A DNA stretch of 10,056 bases, taken from Thermoplasmata archaeon. Lineage in GTDB: Archaea > Thermoplasmatota > Thermoplasmata > Thermoplasmatales > Thermoplasmataceae. Below the pieces are notes generated by a model that was not told the origin of the DNA, did not search any database, and saw only the letters and a program-made list of their open reading frames with translations. The stretch spans positions 1 through 10,056 of the forward strand of contig JAJYYD010000062.1 in assembly GCA_021801305.1 (NCBI GenBank). The letters run 5' to 3'. The position numbers and the translations under genes are program-made. The first letter of the stretch is position 1; every line of letters starts with the position of its first letter. Of this stretch, positions 1 to 6,108 are shown in pieces.

Positions 1-234
1 GAAGAGATCAATGAGGAGAAGTGGGCCTGGTTTATTTTCCCATGGAATGTCTATGAGGATCTTGACAACCTCATAGGAAGGTCAATGGTTGTTCCGTCTT
101 CAGCCAATGAAATAGAGAAGATGCTCACGGATGATTACGGCCTTACCTTTGCTGGAATCGATCTTCCAATGATTCTGAACGACCTTGTGGAAAGCGGCAG
201 ACTAAAGCTGGAAAAAGAGAAGTACTCAAAATAA
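1..234 (+). CDS. C-terminal part of an unrecognised protein (5' end outside window)
   Basis: Frame 1 is open from the first base to a TAA at 232-234 and gives 77 residues. The segment begins EEINEEKWAWFIFPWNVYED and ends GRLKLEKEKYSK. It is soluble-looking, with aromatic residues at the start and charged residues at the end, and has no transmembrane stretch. A stretch around residues 35-73 (PSSANEIEKMLTDDYG, then LPMILNDLVESGRLKL) could be a small helical or winged-helix-like unit, but I do not recognise a family. The gene converges on arcC with only 3 bases between the stop codons. It is probably real because the frame is open throughout and its stop abuts the neighbouring gene without overlap. 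Function unknown. Confidence 0.7.
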   Translation, partial: EEINEEKWAWFIFPWNVYEDLDNLIGRSMVVPSSANEIEKMLTDDYGLTFAGIDLPMILNDLVESGRLKLEKEKYSK

Positions 235-237
235 ATA

Positions 238-1173
238 TCACTGGGGCAGGACAATAGTTCCAGTCTGCTCCACTGAAGCCTTCCTGGAATTTTCAATGGA
301 AGTTATTATGGATCGCTGACCACCTTTCCTGACAAACTCAATGGCAGCTTTTATTTTTGGTCCCATGCTGCCGGATGCAAAAAATCCTTTGTTATAAAGT
401 TCCTGAAGTTCATCGAATTTTATTCTCCCTATCTTCTCCTGATCCTTTGTCCCATAATTTGTATAGGCAAATGGCACATCTGTCAGTATCATGAAGCTAT
501 GGGCATCTATGATGGATGCAAGAAGAGAGGAGGCAAGGTCCTTGTCAATGACCGCTTCCACCCCAACTAATTTCCCACGCTGCCTTATCACGGGTATGCC
601 TCCACCTCCAACGGCTATGGGCTGGAAACCATCTGCAAGAAGTCTTATGATGGAGTTCCTTTCCATTATGTCCATTGGTGCAGGAGAAGGGACAAGCCTT
701 CTCCAGCCTCTTCCAGAGTCTTCTTTCATCGACCACTTCAGATCATTCATGAGGGTATCAGCCTCCTGTTTTGTATAAAAAGGTCCTATTGGCTTGGACG
801 GGTTTGAAAATGCCGGATCATCCTCTGAAACCAGTGTCCGCGTTGTGATTACTATTGGTTCTTTTGAAAATCCTCTCTGTAACCTTACATTGTCATATGC
901 AAGTGACATTATATGCCCAATGAGTCCCATGGACATTGAACCGCAGGCATGAAGAGGCATTGGAGGAATTACGCCTTTAGAATTTTCATTCTGCAGAAGT
1001 ATGTTTCCGACCTGTGGGCCGTTCCCATGGGTTATGACCACACTGTTCTCTTCAAGTATTTCCCAGATTCCGTTAAAGGCTTCAACAGCCCTTTCGTACT
1101 GCGACTGGAAAGAAGGTACATCACCATTCCTGAGGAGAGCATTCCCTCCAAATGCAATTACAAATTTTTCCAT
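238..1173 (-). CDS. arcC: Carbamate kinase
   Basis: Cytosolic enzyme of the amino acid kinase fold that interconverts ATP plus carbamate and ADP plus carbamoyl phosphate. The 311 residues match the family's usual length of about 310. Visible motifs are the N-terminal phosphate-binding FGGNALL (residues 8-14), THGNGPQVG (48-56), AVGGGGIPV (187-195) with the glycine-rich turn, VIDKDLASSLLA (208-219), LTDV (230-233) and the C-terminal ASGSMGPKIKAA (266-277), which closes the nucleotide site. The ATG at 1173 is supported by an AGGTGA Shine-Dalgarno match 4 bases upstream. No arginine deiminase or ornithine carbamoyltransferase gene lies in the window, so whether it makes ATP from a degradation route or supplies carbamoyl phosphate cannot be told. 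It is divergent from mqnD. Family call is firm; physiological direction is open. Confidence 0.96.
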   Translation of the reverse strand: MEKFVIAFGGNALLRNGDVPSFQSQYERAVEAFNGIWEILEENSVVITHGNGPQVGNILLQNENSKGVIPPMPLHACGSMSMGLIGHIMSLAYDNVRLQRGFSKEPIVITTRTLVSEDDPAFSNPSKPIGPFYTKQEADTLMNDLKWSMKEDSGRGWRRLVPSPAPMDIMERNSIIRLLADGFQPIAVGGGGIPVIRQRGKLVGVEAVIDKDLASSLLASIIDAHSFMILTDVPFAYTNYGTKDQEKIGRIKFDELQELYNKGFFASGSMGPKIKAAIEFVRKGGQRSIITSIENSRKASVEQTGTIVLPQ

Positions 1174-1177
1174 GATT

Positions 1178-1211
1178 TCACCTGAAAATATGTTATCACT
1201 GACACATATAA
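1178..1211 (-). promoter_or_regulatory. arcC promoter (TATA box) and ribosome binding site
   Basis: On the minus strand a TATA-like TTTATATG occupies 1211-1204, centred about 34 bases before the ATG. AGGTGA at 1183-1178 pairs with the conserved archaeal 16S 3' end (ATCACCTCC) and lies 4 bases before the start. A transcript starting about 26 bases below the TATA box would have a very short leader that just includes this site. Confidence 0.5.
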
Positions 1212-1223
1212 AAATAGATGCCG

Positions 1224-1244
1224 TGAAAAAATATAGTTTTTTCA
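1224..1244. promoter_or_regulatory. Perfect inverted repeat in the arcC-mqnD divergent control region
   Basis: TGAAAAAA (1224-1231) and TTTTTTCA (1237-1244) are exact reverse complements separated by TATAG. The element lies in the region between the two divergent start codons, a little upstream of the arcC TATA box, where an operator would be expected. A-tract/T-tract symmetry can also arise by chance in AT-rich intergenic DNA, so the operator role is inference. Confidence 0.4.
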
Positions 1245-1285
1245 GTCTTTCTGTGCTTGATCAGGTACATAATGCAGGCATAAAG

Positions 1286-1294
1286 AATATATTT
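1286..1294 (+). promoter_or_regulatory. mqnD TATA box (leaderless promoter)
   Basis: AATATATTT at 1286-1294 is centred 28 bases before the ATG at 1318, so the expected transcription start falls on or within a base or two of that ATG. This spacing argues for the 1318 start over an in-frame ATG at 1297, which overlaps the region right after the box and would be upstream of the transcript. Confidence 0.5.
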
Positions 1295-1317
1295 CAATGA
1301 TAAGAGCATACCATCTC

Positions 1318-2133
1318 ATGAAACTAACAATTGCACATACTCCAGATCCGGACGACTCTTTCATGTTTTACGGAATGCTGGAAAATAAAATAAAATGTAG
1401 ACACCAGTACACCCAGGTTGTAAAAGATATTGAAACCTTGAACAACGAGGCCCCGGGAGGGCATTACGACGTTACCGCAATATCGGCGAACGGATATGCC
1501 CTGGTGAATGATAAGTACGCTCTCACAACATCAGGTGCAAGTTTCGGATTAAGCTACGGCCCAACAGTAGTGGCAAAAAAAGACATCGACCTGAAGAACG
1601 CGGTTGTTGCCAGCCCGGGAAAATACACATCGTCATATCTCCTTTACAGGATGTTCGCACCGGCCCCAAAGAAATTCATCGATGTGAGATTTGACAAGAT
1701 CAGTGAAGCGGTTTTGAGCGGTGAAGCCGATGCAGGCATTCTGATACATGATGAGCAGCTTACCTACCAGGACAAGGGCCTGAAGAAGGTATACGACGTG
1801 TACAGTGCATGGAAAGAATATGCAGGAGACCTGCCAATCCCTCTCGGTTTCAATGCCATTAAGAAATCAATCGGATCTGAAGCCATAAGAGGTTTCAAGG
1901 AAGACTTTGAAAACTCAATAAAATACGGCATGGAACATGAGGACGATGCTGTAAGATATTCACTCCAGTACGCAAGATACAACGATATGGAACTGGAGAG
2001 AAAATTCATAAAAATGTATGTCAATGATCTTACAATAAACTTCGGGGAAAAGGGGAGAAAAGCTCTTGATCTTTATTATAAAAGATCATTTGAGATGAAT
2101 CTTCTGAAGCCTTTCAAACTGGAAATCGTCTAA
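1318..2133 (+). CDS. mqnD: 1,4-dihydroxy-6-naphthoate synthase (futalosine menaquinone pathway)
   Basis: MqnD converts cyclic dehypoxanthine futalosine to 1,4-dihydroxy-6-naphthoate in the alternative menaquinone route. From the ATG at 1318 the protein has 271 residues, typical of the family, and has the periplasmic-binding-protein-like fold. Recognised blocks are the N-terminal IAHTPDPDDSFMFYG (compare the family's SPCPNDTFIFYA), SFGLSYGPTVVAK, AVVASPGKYTSSYLL, DAGILIHDEQLTY, the LPIPLG loop and the C-terminal MYVNDLTINFGEKG. The His of LIHDEQ is residue 144, equivalent in context to the catalytic His reported near position 145 in Thermus MqnD. The N-terminal motif distinguishes it from MqnA. 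No other mqn gene is present, so the pathway would be scattered. The earlier ATG at 1297 would add seven residues (MIRAYHL) and is less likely given the TATA spacing. Confidence 0.9.
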   Translation: MKLTIAHTPDPDDSFMFYGMLENKIKCRHQYTQVVKDIETLNNEAPGGHYDVTAISANGYALVNDKYALTTSGASFGLSYGPTVVAKKDIDLKNAVVASPGKYTSSYLLYRMFAPAPKKFIDVRFDKISEAVLSGEADAGILIHDEQLTYQDKGLKKVYDVYSAWKEYAGDLPIPLGFNAIKKSIGSEAIRGFKEDFENSIKYGMEHEDDAVRYSLQYARYNDMELERKFIKMYVNDLTINFGEKGRKALDLYYKRSFEMNLLKPFKLEIV

Positions 2134-2146
2134 AAATCAAAAACAA
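2131..2146 (-). terminator. Oligo-T terminator of the NicO-like gene
   Basis: Read on the minus strand just past the TAG stop, the sequence is TTGTTTTTGATTTTTA, two runs of five T separated by GA. Archaeal RNA polymerase terminates at such U-rich runs without a needed hairpin. The run overlaps the mqnD stop codon in the 14-base convergent gap. The plus strand has no matching T-run here. Confidence 0.45.
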
Positions 2147-2147
2147 C

Positions 2148-2783
2148 CTAAATTCCAAGGTAAATTACGATACCTGTAACCACGAGGATAAGTCCAATCA
2201 GGTAGTCAGTATACCTTCCTGGCATATTTTTCAACCTGTCGGTACCGGGAATATTTGTTGTCAACCACACGACTCCAATAAGTGTCAGGGTTGTGACTGC
2301 AATGAATATGGTTGTTATGTATGCCGTGTCAGTTCCTCCCAGGCTGGATGAGGCAATAAAAATGGGCAGAAATGCAAGATCAGGAAATGCGCTGACCGCC
2401 AGGGCTGATCTGGACATCAGCTCGTCATTGCTCTCATTGGCCTCTCTGAGGCCGCTGATTATGAAGTACACCGCAATGATGAACATGAGGAGAATTGATA
2501 TTTCGGTCAGGAAATGCACGGATGATTTAAGGACAACCACTCCGACAAAAAGAACCAGGACTGCCACAAGAACAGATGATCCGGAATGACCCAGTCCCAG
2601 TATGGCAGCAGTTGCATATTTCGATTTCCAGGTATAATTCCTAGTTTTTGAAATAATCAGCAAAGGAACCCAGTGGTCCGGGGCTATCATATGGAAGAGT
2701 GCGACAAGTATGGCCGTTGATATGAGAACCAGGAAGAGGGACACCGTTGGGAAATCCCAATTATTATAAAAACTGTGACACAT
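2148..2783 (-). CDS. NiCoT/NicO-like membrane protein, putative nickel or cobalt transporter
   Basis: A 211-residue integral membrane protein with about six hydrophobic segments (roughly residues 13-32, 57-84, 92-110, 127-146, 154-175 and 191-210). The first segment ends in HMIAPDH (residues 31-37), an exact H-X4-D-H signature of nickel/cobalt permeases. The second carries GLGHS (63-67), matching the second conserved His motif (LGHS) of the same group. A hydrophilic loop at 112-124 separates the two halves. Known NiCoT proteins are longer (about 300 residues or more, eight helices), so this is a compact relative closer to the NicO/UreH/HupE type. Substrate is not determined by sequence; no urease or hydrogenase gene is in the window. 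The gene ends with TAG and converges on mqnD. It is divergent from hjc. An ATG start at 2783 leaves a short polar N-terminus before helix 1. Confidence 0.75.
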   Translation of the reverse strand: MCHSFYNNWDFPTVSLFLVLISTAILVALFHMIAPDHWVPLLIISKTRNYTWKSKYATAAILGLGHSGSSVLVAVLVLFVGVVVLKSSVHFLTEISILLMFIIAVYFIISGLREANESNDELMSRSALAVSAFPDLAFLPIFIASSSLGGTDTAYITTIFIAVTTLTLIGVVWLTTNIPGTDRLKNMPGRYTDYLIGLILVVTGIVIYLGI

Positions 2784-2798
2784 TTTTCCGGGAAAACT

Positions 2799-2820
2799 TT
2801 TTAAAAGAATAATATCAAAT
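2799..2820 (-). promoter_or_regulatory. Probable promoter region of the NicO-like gene
   Basis: The minus strand carries two TATA-like stretches upstream of the ATG at 2783: TTTGATATTATT further out (about 30 bases, the better leaderless spacing) and TTTTAAAA nearer (about 20 bases). I cannot decide which is used. Confidence 0.3.
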
Positions 2821-2892
2821 CTTTGAAATGTCAGTCAAATGAAAGCCCTCGTTATGTGAAGTTTTCTATAGATACTGAAATTTTTGGGCAAA

Positions 2893-2900
2893 TTTAAAAT
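2893..2900 (+). promoter_or_regulatory. hjc TATA box
   Basis: TTTAAAAT is centred about 34 bases before the proposed TTG start, placing transcription start near 2921 and leaving a leader of roughly 9 bases. No Shine-Dalgarno match lies in that leader. Confidence 0.4.
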
Positions 2901-2930
2901 ACAGACTTACGAATAGCCCGTGAAATTCAA

Positions 2931-3449
2931 TTGAATGGCAGCATCTATGAACGTGAACTCGCAAATCTGCTTTCAGGCAGGGAATCCAATATAGAGAAAT
3001 TCTCAAAGAAACTACCCCCTGATTCAAACAAGGATCTGAGATCTCTGCTGGAAAGTCCTTTTTATGTCACAAGAGCAGCTGGTTCACTTGGGGCCGATCT
3101 GATAGCTGTCAGGCATGATGTTTCCCTGATCATTGAGGTCAAGTCTTCCCAGTATGATGTCATCCACTTTGCAGAATCCTCCGGAAAGAGGCAGGAGCAG
3201 GCGGACAGGCTTATTGAGAAATGCAGGCTTTCAGGCCTTTTCATAACATATGCCTACAGGCTGAAGAATGCACCCGGAGATTCATGGAGACTGTTCTCAA
3301 TGCCCGGAGAACCGGCTGGGAGAATGAAATTTGTTTATAACATACTTCCCCGTGCAGATGAAACAAAAAAGGGAAGTTATATGCTGAAATGGGAGAAAGG
3401 GATTCCACTCAGCAAATTTGTGGGATATATAAATTTCAAGATTGAATAG
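2931..3449 (+). CDS. hjc: Archaeal Holliday junction resolvase Hjc
   Basis: Structure-specific nuclease of the PD-(D/E)XK fold that resolves four-way junctions in recombination and repair. The active site is clear: YEREL (E7, R8), R48 in VTRAAGS, D56 in GADLIAV, and E69/K71 in IEVKS. The spacings R48-D56-E69-K71 equal those of Pyrococcus furiosus Hjc (R25, D33, E46, K48). WRLF (119-122) is the usual core C-terminal strand. The start is TTG: the codons before it contain no ATG, GTG or TTG in frame back to a TAA at 2895-2897, and the resulting MNGSIYEREL matches the family N-terminus. At 172 residues it is longer than the usual 120-140. The excess is an insertion of about 25 residues between YEREL and the AGS motif, plus a tail of about 47 residues after WRLF. 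It ends in TAG two bases from the convergent aminotransferase. Confidence 0.93.
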   Translation: MNGSIYERELANLLSGRESNIEKFSKKLPPDSNKDLRSLLESPFYVTRAAGSLGADLIAVRHDVSLIIEVKSSQYDVIHFAESSGKRQEQADRLIEKCRLSGLFITYAYRLKNAPGDSWRLFSMPGEPAGRMKFVYNILPRADETKKGSYMLKWEKGIPLSKFVGYINFKIE

Positions 3450-3451
3450 GG

Positions 3452-4825
3452 TTAGAGGGACTGTTTTATTGCCTTTTCCAGAGCCTCTATTCCCATGTCT
3501 ATCTCGCTCTGTTTTATGTTCAGTGGCGGGATAAGCCTTACTGCACTGGTTCCAGTGGACAGGGTTATGAGGCCGTTTTCAAAGGCTTTGTATTCAACGT
3601 TGTTCCTCAGCTTTACGTCTGGTTCCCTTGTTTTCTGGTCCTTTACGAAATCTATTGCCACCATAAGTCCCAGACCTCTTACATCCCCTATTGACTTATA
3701 TTTGTCCTTGAGTTCCAGCAGCCTCTTCTTGAAATATGTTCCCTGCTTTACAACATTTTCCAGGATTTTCTCCTTCTTCATTGTCTCAATTGTTGCTGTA
3801 GCTGCAACGCTTGCAAGAACATTTCCGCCGAATGTATTGCTGTGAAGGCCCGATTCCGGGAAATCCAGTCTTGAGTTTATGACTACTGCACCCATTGGAA
3901 TTCCAGATGCAACCGCCTTTGCAATTGTGATTATCTCGGGCTCTACACCGAAATGTTCCGAGGCGAAATACTTCCCGGTTCTTCCCATTCCACTCTGAAC
4001 CTCGTCCATTATTACCAGAATGTTGTTCTCATCTGCCAGTTTCCTGAGTTCCTTGTGGAAGTTTGCCGGTGGAACTATGTAGCCCCCTTCTCCCTGTATG
4101 GGCTCAACAAGGAATGCTGCAACATTCTCAGGTGGTGCGTATGTTTTCAGTACGTATTTCTCAATGAAATCAAGGGTTCTGTTGACGAGTTCATCCGGGT
4201 GTTCATAACCATCAATACCGAATGCATTCCTGAAAGGATTCGGATAAGGTACATGATCCACGCCGGGCATACTGGGGAAGAAACCCTTCTGTTGTATTGC
4301 CTTTGAAGCTGTCATTGAAAGCGCTCCCTGAGTTCTTCCATGGAAACCTCCTATGAAACTTATGAACTGCTGTTTCTTTGAAAATATCTTGGCTATTTTT
4401 ATTGCCGCCTCTACGCTCTCTGCACCGCTGTTGGAAAAGAAAACCTTCTTCTTGAACGTTCCAGGGGTTATGGACTCTATAGATCTTGCGGCATCAACCT
4501 GCTCCCTGTAGTAGAAATCTGTTCCTGCGAAGTGCCACAGTTTATGGAGCTGCTCCTCAACTTTCGCAGTGACATATGGGTGGACGTGCCCAAGGTTTGT
4601 TACGCTTATTCCACTGGCAAAATCCAGAAAAACGTTTCCATCTGCATCCTCAACGAATGATCCCATCCCTCTTTTTGCTGCAAGTGGTAATGATTTTGTG
4701 CTTGTAACCATGAATTCGTTATCCGAATCAATAATCTTTTTGGTCTCCGGGCCAGGTGGAGTCACCTTTATCTTTATTCTGTCAAGATTCTGTTCTTTAT
4801 TGTTTGAAACTTTTTCCTCCATCAT
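3452..4825 (-). CDS. gabT: Class III PLP-dependent aminotransferase (4-aminobutyrate aminotransferase-like)
   Basis: Fold-type I, pyridoxal phosphate enzyme, cytosolic, 457 residues from the chosen ATG. Numbering here is from that ATG. PLP-binding blocks are SNSGAES (131-137), GGFHGRTQGALS (159-170), EPIQGEGG (241-248), MDEVQSGMGRTG (273-284, with D274 contacting the pyridine nitrogen), IAKAVASGIPMGA (301-313, with the Schiff-base K303) and NTFGGN (330-335). The family's donors include 4-aminobutyrate, ornithine, acetylornithine and other omega-amines. Archaeal relatives of this size include ornithine aminotransferases and broad-substrate amino acid racemases, so the substrate is not settled. 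A GTG at 4834 would add three residues. I chose ATG 4825 because AGGTGAT lies just before it, the same arrangement as arcC. Neither GABA permease nor succinate-semialdehyde dehydrogenase is nearby. It is divergent from the VIT1 fusion gene. Confidence 0.9.
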   Translation of the reverse strand: MMEEKVSNNKEQNLDRIKIKVTPPGPETKKIIDSDNEFMVTSTKSLPLAAKRGMGSFVEDADGNVFLDFASGISVTNLGHVHPYVTAKVEEQLHKLWHFAGTDFYYREQVDAARSIESITPGTFKKKVFFSNSGAESVEAAIKIAKIFSKKQQFISFIGGFHGRTQGALSMTASKAIQQKGFFPSMPGVDHVPYPNPFRNAFGIDGYEHPDELVNRTLDFIEKYVLKTYAPPENVAAFLVEPIQGEGGYIVPPANFHKELRKLADENNILVIMDEVQSGMGRTGKYFASEHFGVEPEIITIAKAVASGIPMGAVVINSRLDFPESGLHSNTFGGNVLASVAATATIETMKKEKILENVVKQGTYFKKRLLELKDKYKSIGDVRGLGLMVAIDFVKDQKTREPDVKLRNNVEYKAFENGLITLSTGTSAVRLIPPLNIKQSEIDMGIEALEKAIKQSL

Positions 4826-4829
4826 ATAT

Positions 4830-4862
4830 ATCACCTACAAATATGGCTCGGAAATATATATC
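4830..4862 (-). promoter_or_regulatory. Aminotransferase promoter and strong Shine-Dalgarno site
   Basis: On the minus strand a TATA-like GATATATATTT lies around 4862-4852, about 32 bases before ATG 4825. AGGTGAT (4836-4830) is a 7-base match to the 16S 3' end and lies 4 bases before that ATG, or 7 before a second ATG at 4822. The site overlaps the alternative GTG start at 4834, which argues against that GTG. Confidence 0.5.
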
Positions 4863-4919
4863 TTATTGAAAGTAAAACGGACAGTTATTCCGATTTTCGT
4901 AGGGCATAAAGTGATAGGG

Positions 4920-4927
4920 TTTTATAC
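4920..4927 (+). promoter_or_regulatory. TATA box of the ferritin-like/VIT1 gene
   Basis: TTTTATAC is centred about 27 bases before the ATG at 4951, the spacing of a leaderless transcript. Confidence 0.5.
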
Positions 4928-4942
4928 GGATTTGTCAATCCG
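4927..4942. promoter_or_regulatory. Perfect palindrome between TATA box and start: candidate operator
   Basis: CGGATT (4927-4932) and AATCCG (4937-4942) are exact reverse complements around TGTC. The 16-base element begins at the edge of the TATA box and ends 8 bases before the ATG, so a bound repressor would block polymerase recruitment. Because the gene is a predicted iron or manganese handling protein, a metal-responsive repressor is a reasonable guess; the identity is not shown by the sequence. Confidence 0.5.
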
Positions 4943-4950
4943 GTTTTTAC

Positions 4951-5940
4951 ATGTCTGAAAGTCCAAACTTAGAAGATCAGGTTGGTTTCTATCGTAATGA
5001 AATAACAGACATGGTATTTTACCGTAAACTCTCGCAGAGAATTGGTGATGGCCAGTTCAAAGATTCGCTCATGCATCTTTCAGAAACTGAGAAATTACAT
5101 GCAAATTTCTGGAGGCAGCGTCTTGAAAAGTCCGGTGTTAATGTAGATGGGATAAGGCCAAAATTCGGCAGAATAAGAGGACTTCTTTTCATAAGAAAAC
5201 TCATAGGGAATTATCTGGCCATAAAGCTTCTGGAACATAGCGAAATAGATTCCATACTTCAGTACAATAAATTTCTTGAGGATAACAGAAGCGATGCAGA
5301 AATATCAAACCCACTCCAGAAAATAATACTTGATGAGATAGAGCACGAGGAGGTTTTCTCCAAAAAGGCAGGAGATGAAGATATACTCATACAGAAAAAC
5401 AGGGACCTCATATATGGGATGAGCGATGGTCTGGTTGAGGTGCTCGCTTCACTGGCAGGACTATCCGCCATAATATCCAACCATTTTTACATTGCACTGG
5501 GAGGAACTGTTGTTGGAATAGGTGGTGCAATAAGTATGGCACTTGGAGCCTATCTTTCACAGAAATCTGAATCAGAATACAAGATAAACGAACTGACAAA
5601 GAAATCCATTCTTGAGAGAAAAATAAGATATGGAAAGAAGATGGACCAGTATAAAGGTGAATCTAAGAAATCAGCACTAAACGTAGGATTTTCATATGTT
5701 ATGGGTGCAGTGATACCCATTCTTCCTTTCATCTTTCTTCCCAGAATAGATGCTCTCGTTACCGCGGTCATCCTTGTAGCAGCCAGCCAGGGGATCACAA
5801 ACATGATTGTTGCCCTTACAATGGGACTGAGGATTTTGAGAACATCTGTGCAGGCAATGCTTCTTTCTCTCATAGCGGCAGCCGCAACATTCACTGTGGG
5901 TTATCTTTTCCACATATTCTTCCACATAACTCTCATATGA
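4951..5940 (+). CDS. Ferritin-like (rubrerythrin) domain fused to VIT1/CCC1 iron/manganese transporter
   Basis: Membrane protein of 329 residues that probably binds iron (or manganese) in a soluble diiron domain and exports it. The N-terminal four-helix domain (about 1-140) holds E17, E47-x-x-H50, E95-x-x-E98 and E129-x-x-H132, the complete ligand set and order of rubrerythrin. It lacks the rubredoxin tail. The VIT1/CCC1 part (about 150-329) starts with YGMSDGLVEVLASLAGL, contains ISMALGAYLSQKSESEY, and has about five hydrophobic segments (165-180, 181-203, 244-263, 268-294, 301-326) with a charged cytoplasmic loop at 204-243. The architecture is that of bacterial MbfA (Er-VIT1), a membrane iron exporter in rhizobia; the transfer of that role to archaea is inference. 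The ATG at 4951 has leaderless TATA spacing and a palindrome between box and start, suggesting metal-responsive control. Confidence 0.92.
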   Translation: MSESPNLEDQVGFYRNEITDMVFYRKLSQRIGDGQFKDSLMHLSETEKLHANFWRQRLEKSGVNVDGIRPKFGRIRGLLFIRKLIGNYLAIKLLEHSEIDSILQYNKFLEDNRSDAEISNPLQKIILDEIEHEEVFSKKAGDEDILIQKNRDLIYGMSDGLVEVLASLAGLSAIISNHFYIALGGTVVGIGGAISMALGAYLSQKSESEYKINELTKKSILERKIRYGKKMDQYKGESKKSALNVGFSYVMGAVIPILPFIFLPRIDALVTAVILVAASQGITNMIVALTMGLRILRTSVQAMLLSLIAAAATFTVGYLFHIFFHITLI

Positions 5941-6108
5941 AAGCCCCTGCGCATAAAGAATTCAGGAAAAGCTGTTCCGGGTAATTGAGAGATTCCAGGG
6001 TAGTGCTCACATTTCCTACAGAAAGCAAGTCAAAAGAATACGTATAATGCTAATTGTTAGTATGTACCCCGTAACATTATTATAGTTTACCATTTTATAT
6101 TTCATAAA
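5941..6108 (+). promoter_or_regulatory. Intergenic region with promoter of the surface locus
   Basis: These 168 bases hold no convincing small gene or RNA. TTATTATAG at 6077-6085 is centred about 28 bases before the GTG at 6109 and is the likely TATA box. A second AT-rich stretch, TTTTATATTT (6093-6102), is too close to that start to serve it. Confidence 0.4.

Noticed and set aside
949..1300. Plus-strand frames overlapping arcC and the divergent control region (949-1185, 1001-1300)
   Set aside because: They lie antisense to arcC, have no family resemblance, and would run through the arcC and mqnD promoters.
1297..1317. ATG at 1297 as the start of mqnD
   Set aside because: It lies only 7 bases past the centre of the TATA box, so it would be outside the transcript; family members begin close to the ATG at 1318.
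2878..2895. AAATTT-N6-AAATTT upstream of hjc as an operator
   Set aside because: AAATTT is self-complementary and very common in this composition; the second copy is mostly part of the TATA box.
3495..4306. Plus-strand frames antisense to the aminotransferase (3495-3845, 3953-4306)
   Set aside because: The aminotransferase motifs on the other strand are unmistakable; these are shadows.
6055..6076. Short inverted repeat TGTTA-N12-TAACA upstream of the surface locus
   Set aside because: Five-base arms with a long spacer are expected by chance in AT-rich DNA.
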